A DNA stretch of 5,115 nucleotides from Streptomyces lilacinus (lineage in GTDB: Bacteria; Actinomycetota; Actinomycetes; Streptomycetales; Streptomycetaceae): positions 27,417-32,531 of the forward strand of contig KL569421.1 in the NCBI GenBank assembly GCA_000715685.1, in the 5' to 3' direction. Numbering within the stretch: position 1 is the first letter of the stretch; every line of letters begins with the position of its first letter. This document shows positions 1-5,115 of the stretch, one piece after another. The position numbers and the translations under genes are program-made. The notes under the pieces were generated by a model that saw only the letters and a list, made by a program, of their open reading frames with translations, made no database searches and was not told the DNA's origin.

Positions 1-1899
1 GGTCAGCACCTTCTCGCCGGTTTGCGGCGCGTCGGCTTCAAACCCGTCACCGCGCTGCGTTCCGAGGAGCCCGAACCGGACGAGGCCCATCCCGACCGGG
101 GCCGCCGCTACATCGTCACCCTCGAGGAGGGCGCGCCCCTCGACGTCACCGTCGTCGACCGCGAGCAGCAGGCCCAGGGCTTCTTCTACCGCGTCTGGCA
201 GCGCCTGGCCCTGCGCGGCACCATCCAGCGCCGCAGCCTGCTCTCCCTGCGCCAGGCCCTCGAGCAGGAGGCGCTGCTCGCCTACGCGGCCATCGCCGCC
301 GGTGCCAACGCCCCCAAGCTCATCGCCACCTCCGAGCTCGGCCCGGACGCCGTGATGCTCATCTACGAGCACGTCGGCGGCCGCCCCCTGGGCGCCGTCC
401 CCGACGAGGAGATCACCGACGAGCTGATGACCGGTGCCTGGCGCCAGCTGAAGGCCCTGCAGTCGCGCCGCATCGCCCACCGCCGCCTCGACGGCGACGC
501 CCTTCTGGTGGATCGTTCCGGCAACGTCGTCCTCACCGACCTCCGGGGCGGCGAGATCGCGGCCGGCGACCTCGTCCTGCGCATGGACGTCGCCCAGCTC
601 CTCGTCACCCTCGGCCTGCGCGTCGGCGCCGAGCGCGCGGTCGCCACGGGCGTCGACGTCCTGGGCCCCGACGCCATCGCCGACAGCCTCCCCCTCCTCC
701 AACCCCTCGCCCTCACCCGGGTCAGCCGCGCGACCCTGCGCCAGCTCGCCCGCGAACGCGCCCACCGCGAGCGCGAGAAGGTCCTCGAGGCCGCCCGCGC
801 CGCCAAGGAGGCCCGCGAGGAGCCCGGCCGCAAGGAGCTCAAGGCCGAACGGCAGGCGGAGAAGAAGGCGATAGACGAGGCCCTGGAGGAGGCCCGCGAA
901 GAGGACCTCCTCGCCCAGATCCGCCGCCAGGTCCTGCTGATCCGCCCGCAGGCGCCCATAGAGCCCGTACGCCTCGAGCGCATCAAGCCCCGCACCCTGA
1001 TCAGCTTCGTCGCGGGCGCGATCGCCGCGTACTTCCTGCTCTCGCAGCTGACCCACATCAAGTTCGGCGATCTGGTCGACAAGGCCAACTGGGCCTGGGT
1101 CGCCATGGCCGTGGCCTTCCAGGCGCTGACCTACGTCGCCGCCGCCATGAGCCTGCTCGGCTTCGTGCCCGAGAAGGTCACCTTCGGCCGGACGGTCCTC
1201 GCCCAGGTCGCCGGCTCCTTCGTCAAGATCGTGGCCCCCGCCGCGGTCGGCGGCGTGGCCCTCAACACCCGCTTCCTCCAGCGCGCCGGCGTCCGCCCCG
1301 GCCTCGCGGTGGCCAGCGTCGGCGCCTCCCAGCTCTTCGGTCTGGCCTGCCACATCATGCTGCTGCTCGCCTTCGGCTACGTCACCGGCACCGAGCGCAG
1401 CTCCTCCCTCGGCCCCTCCCGCACGGTGATCGGCGGCCTCCTGACCGCGGCCGTCCTCGTCCTGGTCGTCGCCGCGATCCCGGTCCTGCGCAAGTTCGTC
1501 TCCACCCGCGTGCGCTCGCTCTTCGCCGGCGTGGTCCCCCGCATGCTGGACGTCCTCCAGCGCCCGCAGAAGCTCTGCTTCGGCATCGGCGGCATGCTGC
1601 TGCTGACGGCGGCGAACGTCATGTGCCTGGACGCCTCCATCCGCGCCTTCGGCGGCGAGCTCAGCTACGCCAGCATCGCGGTGGTCTTCCTGACCGCCAA
1701 CGCCCTGGGCTCCGCGGCCCCGACCCCCGGCGGCGTGGGCGCGGTCGAGTTCGCCCTCACCGGTGCGCTGACCTTCGCCGGCCTCCCGGCGGAGATCGCG
1801 GCACCCGCGGTCCTGCTCTTCCGCCTGATGACCCTGTGGCTGCCGGTCCTGCCGGGCTGGGGCTGCTTCACCCACCTCACCCGCAAGGGAGCAATCTAG
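1..1899 (+). CDS. Lysylphosphatidylglycerol synthase TM-region (flippase-like) membrane protein with N-terminal kinase-like domain, 5' truncated
   Basis: The open frame runs to a TAG at 1897-1899 and is open back to base 1, so the true start is probably upstream. A TTG at 22 is only the first possible start inside the window. Three parts are visible. Positions about 130-620 resemble a protein-kinase or aminoglycoside-phosphotransferase fold: a Glu-containing helix (LEQEALLAYAA), then HRRLDGDALLVD at 478-513 and a DLRGG at 538. Positions about 730-930 encode a highly charged Arg/Glu/Lys/Ala segment, probably a long helix or coiled coil. From about 990 to the end there are roughly eight hydrophobic segments. 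They include PTPGGVG (1720-1740) followed by a Glu, and a late FRLMTLWLP, both typical of the LPG_synthase_TM/UPF0104 family. The cytosolic aminoacyl-transferase domain of MprF is not present after the membrane part, so lysyl transfer by this chain is unlikely. The substrate is unknown; a lipid or glycan flippase-like role is inferred from the family. Nothing links it functionally to the molybdate genes downstream. Confidence 0.85.
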   Translation, partial: GQHLLAGLRRVGFKPVTALRSEEPEPDEAHPDRGRRYIVTLEEGAPLDVTVVDREQQAQGFFYRVWQRLALRGTIQRRSLLSLRQALEQEALLAYAAIAAGANAPKLIATSELGPDAVMLIYEHVGGRPLGAVPDEEITDELMTGAWRQLKALQSRRIAHRRLDGDALLVDRSGNVVLTDLRGGEIAAGDLVLRMDVAQLLVTLGLRVGAERAVATGVDVLGPDAIADSLPLLQPLALTRVSRATLRQLARERAHREREKVLEAARAAKEAREEPGRKELKAERQAEKKAIDEALEEAREEDLLAQIRRQVLLIRPQAPIEPVRLERIKPRTLISFVAGAIAAYFLLSQLTHIKFGDLVDKANWAWVAMAVAFQALTYVAAAMSLLGFVPEKVTFGRTVLAQVAGSFVKIVAPAAVGGVALNTRFLQRAGVRPGLAVASVGASQLFGLACHIMLLLAFGYVTGTERSSSLGPSRTVIGGLLTAAVLVLVVAAIPVLRKFVSTRVRSLFAGVVPRMLDVLQRPQKLCFGIGGMLLLTAANVMCLDASIRAFGGELSYASIAVVFLTANALGSAAPTPGGVGAVEFALTGALTFAGLPAEIAAPAVLLFRLMTLWLPVLPGWGCFTHLTRKGAI

Positions 1900-1906
1900 A
1901 AGCGCC

Positions 1907-1936
1907 TTGCATCTGCGACCCGTAACGCCATACGGT
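1907..1936 (+). promoter_or_regulatory. Probable promoter for a leaderless TOBE-regulator/mod operon transcript
   Basis: TTGCAT (1907-1912) and TACGGT (1931-1936) are separated by 18 bp and fit a loose actinobacterial sigma-70 pattern (TTGnnn, TAnnnT). The -35 element is only a partial match. The -10 element ends 7 bases before the ATG at 1944, so the predicted transcription start falls at or next to that ATG. There is no purine-rich Shine-Dalgarno sequence before the ATG. Both facts fit leaderless translation, which is common in Streptomyces. The site lies in the 44-bp gap after the upstream gene. It is predicted by eye only. Confidence 0.45.
1920..1935. promoter_or_regulatory. Short inverted repeat over the -10 region (possible operator)
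   Basis: CCGTA (1920-1924) and TACGG (1931-1935) form a perfect 5-bp inverted repeat with a 6-bp spacer. The right arm coincides with the predicted -10 element. A repressor bound here would block the promoter, so it is a reasonable candidate operator for the downstream helix-turn-helix/TOBE regulator. Arms of 5 bp can occur by chance, and the site does not clearly match the E. coli ModE palindrome beyond a shared TAACG. Confidence 0.25.
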
Positions 1937-1943
1937 GCCGCAC

Positions 1944-2336
1944 ATGCGGTCGTACACCATCGGGCAGGCAGCCCGTCTGCTCAGCGTCAGCCCCGACACC
2001 GTCCGTCGCTGGGCCGACGCCGGCCGCATCCCCACCCGCCGCGACGAGGCGGGCAAGCGCTTCATCGACGGCCCCGACCTGGCGGCGTTCTCCGTCACCC
2101 TGGCGGCCGAGGCGAACGAGAGCGACGAGCCGTACACGACGGCCCGCAACGCCTTCCCCGGCATCATCACGGCCGTCAAGCTCGGCGACGTCGCCGCCCA
2201 GGTCGAGATCCAGGCCGGCCCGCACCGCCTGGTCTCCCTCCTCACCCGCGAGGCCGTCGAAGAGCTCGGTCTGACCGTCGGCATGGAGGCGGTGGCCCGG
2301 GTGAAGGCCACCAACGTGCACATCGACCGCGCCTAG
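1944..2336 (+). CDS. MerR/excisionase-type HTH regulator fused to a molybdate-binding TOBE (Mop) domain
   Basis: This 130-residue protein has two domains. Residues about 3-49 are a MerR/BldC/excisionase-like winged helix-turn-helix: [20 protein letters not shown], then AGRIPTRR and [12 protein letters not shown]. Residues about 66-130 are a TOBE/Mop domain: [33 protein letters not shown], and a C-terminal [20 protein letters not shown] domains of this type bind molybdate or tungstate. The likely role is a cytosolic molybdate-responsive DNA-binding regulator, a functional counterpart of ModE built on a different DNA-binding domain. That is inferred from domain content and from sitting 7 bases before modA. 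I chose the ATG at 1944 because a -10-like element ends just before it; the alternative in-frame GTG at 1935 lies inside that element and has no ribosome binding site. The target sites and whether it represses or activates cannot be read from the sequence. Confidence 0.85.
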   Translation: MRSYTIGQAARLLSVSPDTVRRWADAGRIPTRRDEAGKRFIDGPDLAAFSVTLAAEANESDEPYTTARNAFPGIITAVKLGDVAAQVEIQAGPHRLVSLLTREAVEELGLTVGMEAVARVKATNVHIDRA

Positions 2337-2340
2337 GAGA
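2335..2340 (+). promoter_or_regulatory. Ribosome binding site of modA, overlapping the upstream stop codon
   Basis: AGGAGA sits 3 bases before the modA ATG at 2344. Its core GGAG (2336-2339) is 4 bases from the start, which is close but workable. It overlaps the regulator's TAG stop (2334-2336), so ribosomes ending the regulator would be positioned to start modA. This supports one operon and fixes the modA start. Confidence 0.7.
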
Positions 2341-2343
2341 ACC

Positions 2344-3040
2344 ATGCGCCGCATCCGTACGACGACCCTGGCGACAGCCCTGCTCCTCCCCCTGGCGGCG
2401 TGCGGCACGGCAACCCCGAAGCAGCAGACGGACATCACGGTCCTGGCGGCGGCATCCCTGACGGACGTCTTCAAAGAAGCGGGCGAGGCCTACGAGAAGG
2501 CCCACCCCTCCACCCACGTGAACTTCTCCTTCGCGGGCTCCCAGGAGCTGGCGGCCCAGGTGCGCCAGGGCGCCCCGGCCGACGCCCTGGTGACGGCCGA
2601 CACCAAGACGATGGACGACCTCCGGCAGAAGACGAACGCCCCCACGACCATCGCCAAGAACCGCCTCACGATCGTCACGGCCCCCGGCAACCCCAAGAAG
2701 ATCCAGAACCTCGCCGGCCTCGCCGACCCGGCCCTCTGTCTCTTATACACATTAAGAGACAGTCACCGTGAAGCCGGTCTCGCAGGAACCCAACGTCCGG
2801 GCCGTGCTGAACAAGGTCGCGATGGGCGAGGCGGACGCGGGCATCGTCTACGTCACCGACGCCGCCAAGGGCAGGGTGGCCACGGTGCCCGTCCCGGACG
2901 CCCAGAATGCGATCGCCGCCTACCCGGCCGCGACGCTCAAGAACGCCAAGCACGCCACGGAATCAGCGGACTTCGTCAAGTGGCTGAGCTCTCCGGAAGC
3001 CCAGGGGATTCTGAAATCAGCGGGCTTCCAGAAGCCGTGA
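2344..3040 (+). pseudogene. modA: modA, molybdate ABC transporter substrate-binding lipoprotein, interrupted by an adapter-like insert and frameshifted
   Basis: ModA binds molybdate outside the membrane and delivers it to ModB. The first half (2344-2735) starts at ATG with a lipoprotein signal: Arg-rich start, hydrophobic stretch and lipobox LAAC with Cys20 (2401-2403). It continues with family motifs [28 protein letters not shown] and [11 protein letters not shown]; the serines in AASLTD and FAGSQ are expected oxyanion contacts. The second half (2763-3040) is in another frame: [29 protein letters not shown] (ligand Tyr codon 2849-2851) and [19 protein letters not shown], ending at TGA 3038-3040. 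Between them lies a 27-bp Tn5 mosaic-end palindrome. Compared with ModA proteins generally, about 25 residues are missing, including the VPCG/VPAG loop that supplies another ligand contact. For the gene to be intact, the lost native DNA must be 3n+2 bases. The organism's real gene is probably whole and this record is faulty. Read literally, the product would run out of frame into modB. Confidence 0.9.
2736..2762. other. Tn5 mosaic-end (tagmentation adapter) palindrome, probable assembly artefact
   Basis: CTGTCTCTTATACACAT (2736-2752) equals the first 17 bases of the synthetic 19-bp Tn5 mosaic end. It is followed by TAAGAGACAG (2753-2762), the last 10 bases of that end in reverse complement. 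The whole is a perfect 10-7-10 inverted repeat. The mosaic end is an engineered hybrid of the IS50 outside and inside ends: T at position 4 as in the inside end, ATA at 10-12 as in the outside end. It is therefore not expected in nature. The 9 bases on either side (2727-2735 and 2763-2771) are not duplicates, so this is not a simple transposon scar. The best reading is two library fragments joined through untrimmed adapter. Confidence 0.92.
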
Positions 3041-5034
3041 GGACACGCACCCCCCTACCGCTGGGCATTCCCGCGACACTGGCGGTGGCGTTCCTGCTCC
3101 TCCCCCTGACGGGCGTCCTGACGCGCACGCCGTGGGGAACGCTCCCGGCCCGCCTGACGTCGCACGAGGTCGTCGAGGCCCTGGTGCTCAGCACGAAGGT
3201 CTCGACGTGCGCGCTGGCGCTGTCGCTGGCCCTGGGCGTCCCGTTGGCCTGGCTCCTGGCGCGCAAGGACTTCCCCGGCAAGACGCTGATCCGCTGCCTG
3301 GTGATGCTTCCGATGGTGCTGCCGCCCACGGTGGCGGGCGTGGCTCTTCTCCAGGGCTACGGGAGAAACGGCGTGCTGGGCACGTACCTGGAAAGCTGGT
3401 TCGGCCTGACCCTGCCCTTCTCAACCACAGCGGCAGTGCTGGCCAGCACCTTCGTGGCCATGCCCTTCCTGGTGATCAGCCTCGAGGGATCCCTGACGTC
3501 ACTGCACCCCCGCTATGAGGAAACGGCAACGTCCCTGGGAGCAAGCCCCCTTCACACATTCCGCACGGTCACGCTCCCGATGATCGCCCCGGGCCTGTTG
3601 GCAGGAGCGGCCCTCTGTTGGGCCCGCGCGCTGGGCGAGTTCGGAGCGACGATCACGTTCGCGGGCAACCTCCCGGGCACGACCCAGACGCTCCCGCTCC
3701 AGGTCTACCTGCTCCTGCAGGACGACCCGGAGGGTGCGACAGCGGTGTCCCTGCTCCTTCTCGCGATCGCGGCACTGGTTCTGCTGTCGCTGAAGGGCCG
3801 CTGGCCGCAGACGCGAACGGCGGGGAGGGGCCGGGGCGGAATGGGCCCTGGGAGGGGCCTGGGGGCACCTCCCAGCGGTAGCTGGGGGAGTGATTTGCGG
3901 CTGAAGGGCGGGGCACCCTCACCACAGACAGGGGCCGTAAATCATGCAGCCCCAGAAGGGCCCGTTCCGCACCGGACCCGCCCCACCCCGCACCCCTTGC
4001 GCACCACGGTGACCGGCGCCGTCGAAGCGACGCTCACCGCCCCGGCCGGCACCACGATCGCCGTAGTCGGCCCCAACGGCGCCGGAAAAACCACCCTCCT
4101 GCGCGCCCTCCTCGGCATCACGAACCGCGCCACCGCAACAGCGCTCGCCCTAGGCGACAATGACCTCTCCCACACCCCGCCCCACCACCGCCGCATCGCC
4201 TGGGTCCCCCAGGACGGCGCCCTCTTCCCGCACCTCACCGCCCTCGCGAACACCGCCTACGGCCTCCGCGCCCAGGGCGTACCCAAGGCCGAGGCCCACG
4301 CCACGGCCCAACACTGGCTGAACAGCCTCGCCCTGGGCGACCTCGCCCACCGCAAGCCGGAACACCTCAGCGGCGGCCAGGCCCAGCGCGTGGCCCTCGC
4401 CCGCGCGCTCGCCGCGCGCCCCGCGCTCCTCCTCCTGGACGAGCCGCTCGCCGCCCTCGACCAGTCGACCCGCGCCCACGTCCGCCACACCCTGCGCACG
4501 CACCTCGCCGACTTCCCCGGCGTGTGCCTGATCGTGACGCACGACCCGGTGGAGGCCGTGTCGCTGGCCGACCACATCCTCGTACTCGAGGACGGCCGCA
4601 CCACGCAGTACGCCACCCCGACCGAGCTGACGCGCCACCCGCGCTCCCCCTGGACGGCGCGCATGCTGGGCCACAACGCGTGGCCGGCCAAGGCGACACC
4701 GGACGGCACGCTCGTCCTGGAGTCGGGCACAAGCCTGACGGCGGCGACACCAACGGCAGAAGCGACCACGGGCCTGGCCCTGATCCGCCCGGAGGCCGTC
4801 GCCCTCCACACCCGGCAGCCACCCCCCGGCAGCCCCCGCAACGTCTGGCAGGGCACCATCCGCGAGCTCACACCCCAGGGCAGCCGCGTCCGCGTACTCG
4901 TCACCGGCGCATCCCGGCACCCGGACGTCGTGGCCGAGATCACCCCCGCCGCGGCGGCGGACCTGAAGCTGACCGAGGGCACTCCGGCCTGGGTCAGCGT
5001 GAAAGCAACGGAAATCGACTTCGTACCGACCTAG
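3037..5034 (+). CDS. modBC: Fused molybdate ABC transporter permease-ATPase (ModB-ModC)
   Basis: This 665-residue protein joins the channel and motor of the molybdate importer. Residues 1-257 are ModB: about six membrane segments (near 7-28, 53-75, 84-107, 127-149, 180-205, 232-252) and the ATPase-coupling EAA-type loop [11 protein letters not shown] (161-171). Residues about 262-320 are a Gly/Pro/Arg-rich linker of unusual base composition. Residues about 321-545 are the ATPase: Walker [10 protein letters not shown] (345-353), Q-loop Gln392, signature LSGGQAQR (444-451), Walker B LLLLDEP (464-470), D-loop LAALD and switch His502. Residues about 602-665 form a TOBE/Mop-like domain that may sense cytosolic molybdate. 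The GTG start at 3037 overlaps the modA stop in GTGA; no strong ribosome binding site is present, so translational coupling is likely. The open frame also runs back into modA, but only because modA is frameshifted; the region before 3037 is nonsense in this frame. ModB and ModC are separate proteins in E. coli and M. tuberculosis. No aromatic A-loop residue is obvious before Walker A. Confidence 0.88.
   Translation: MRTRTPLPLGIPATLAVAFLLLPLTGVLTRTPWGTLPARLTSHEVVEALVLSTKVSTCALALSLALGVPLAWLLARKDFPGKTLIRCLVMLPMVLPPTVAGVALLQGYGRNGVLGTYLESWFGLTLPFSTTAAVLASTFVAMPFLVISLEGSLTSLHPRYEETATSLGASPLHTFRTVTLPMIAPGLLAGAALCWARALGEFGATITFAGNLPGTTQTLPLQVYLLLQDDPEGATAVSLLLLAIAALVLLSLKGRWPQTRTAGRGRGGMGPGRGLGAPPSGSWGSDLRLKGGAPSPQTGAVNHAAPEGPVPHRTRPTPHPLRTTVTGAVEATLTAPAGTTIAVVGPNGAGKTTLLRALLGITNRATATALALGDNDLSHTPPHHRRIAWVPQDGALFPHLTALANTAYGLRAQGVPKAEAHATAQHWLNSLALGDLAHRKPEHLSGGQAQRVALARALAARPALLLLDEPLAALDQSTRAHVRHTLRTHLADFPGVCLIVTHDPVEAVSLADHILVLEDGRTTQYATPTELTRHPRSPWTARMLGHNAWPAKATPDGTLVLESGTSLTAATPTAEATTGLALIRPEAVALHTRQPPPGSPRNVWQGTIRELTPQGSRVRVLVTGASRHPDVVAEITPAAAADLKLTEGTPAWVSVKATEIDFVPT
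3858..3890. repeat. Streptomyces-type GC-rich hairpin repeat inside the modB-modC junction
   Basis: The stretch begins CCTGGGGGCACC, then CCCAGC (3871-3876), loop GGTA, and GCTGGG (3881-3886), and ends GGAG. The stem extends to 8 bp if one G-T pair is allowed. From memory, hairpins with this kind of GGGGGCACC...CCCAGC...GCTGGGGGAG pattern recur between genes in Streptomyces; I could not search to confirm the match. Here the element is translated as part of the ModBC linker. Confidence 0.55.
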
Positions 5035-5096
5035 CCCGTAACCCGTACGCCCCACACCACGCGCGCGCCCCCACCCCCGCCCAGAGGATGGGACCC

Positions 5097-5115
5097 GTGT
5101 CCACATCCCTCCGGG
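5097..5115 (+). CDS. Possible start of the next gene, truncated by the window edge
   Basis: A GTG at 5097 opens a frame (V-S-T-S-L-R) that is still open at the window end. An AGAGG at 5083-5087 lies 9 bases upstream, a good ribosome binding site distance. An in-frame ATG at 5088 directly abuts that AGAGG and is therefore less likely. Only six codons are visible, so the product cannot be recognised. The 62 bases between the modBC stop and this start show no clear terminator hairpin, so read-through transcription is possible. Confidence 0.35.

Noticed and set aside
363..1106. Antisense open frame (247 codons) opposite the flippase-like gene
   Set aside because: Its translation is Arg/Ser/Ala-rich low complexity, typical of the complement of a GC3-biased gene, and there is no plausible ribosome binding site context.
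1935..1943. GTG at 1935 as the start of the TOBE regulator
   Set aside because: It is in frame, but it overlaps the predicted -10 element and has no ribosome binding site. It would only add three residues before the ATG at 1944.
1896..2517. Antisense and alternate-frame open frames across the regulator and modA start
   Set aside because: They conflict with the HTH-TOBE and ModA lipoprotein motifs on the plus strand and show Arg/Gly/Pro-rich low-complexity products.
2736..2762. Rho-independent terminator or natural insertion-sequence scar
   Set aside because: The arms form a perfect hairpin, but the sequence is the engineered Tn5 mosaic end, it lies mid-gene, and there is neither a T-tract nor a 9-bp target duplication.
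5035..5096. Terminator after modBC
   Set aside because: Only a 5-bp CGTAC/GTACG pairing (5022-5026 with 5045-5049) was found, with an 18-base loop reaching into the coding end, which is too weak to call.
4150..5106. Long antisense open frame (318 codons, minus strand) opposite modC
   Set aside because: It lies opposite a gene with intact Walker A, signature and Walker B motifs. Long antisense frames are routine in GC-rich DNA, and its product is Arg/Gly/Ala/Val-rich with no domain signature.

Overview
The window looks like chromosomal DNA from a Streptomyces or a close actinobacterial relative. GC content is very high by eye, codon third positions are almost always G or C, GTG starts are used, and a GC-rich hairpin of the kind scattered through Streptomyces genomes is present. 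All supported genes lie on the + strand.

Layout: (1) Positions 1-1899 hold the 3' part of a large membrane protein. It has a degenerate kinase-like domain, a charged helical linker and a lysylphosphatidylglycerol-synthase-type (flippase-like) transmembrane domain. Its 5' end is outside the window. (2) A 44-bp gap carries a probable promoter placed for a leaderless transcript. (3) Positions 1944-2336 encode a small regulator joining a MerR/excisionase-type helix-turn-helix to a molybdate-binding TOBE (Mop) domain. (4) Seven bases later is modA (2344-3040), the periplasmic molybdate-binding lipoprotein, which is broken in this sequence. (5) Overlapping its stop by four bases is a fused modB-modC gene (3037-5034), with permease, ATPase and a C-terminal TOBE domain in one chain. 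(6) A probable start of another gene lies at the right edge.

Together, genes 3-5 form a compact high-affinity molybdate (possibly also tungstate) uptake operon. ModA captures the oxyanion, ModB forms the channel, ModC powers transport, and the TOBE regulator probably senses intracellular molybdate. Tight spacing implies co-transcription and translational coupling.

Two sequence-level oddities matter most. First, modA is interrupted by a 27-bp palindrome (2736-2762) built from the synthetic Tn5 mosaic end used in tagmentation library kits. About 70-80 bp of native modA appear to be missing and the reading frame is shifted. This is almost certainly an assembly or library artefact, not a natural pseudogene, and it creates a false long open frame from modA into modBC. 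Second, the modB-modC junction (about 3838-3966) loses the GC3 bias of its surroundings and contains the Streptomyces-type hairpin repeat. This suggests former intergenic DNA that now reads through as a protein linker. I see no convincing new biological system. The most interesting natural features are the fusion linker, the leaderless regulator promoter and the degenerate kinase domain on the flippase-like protein.
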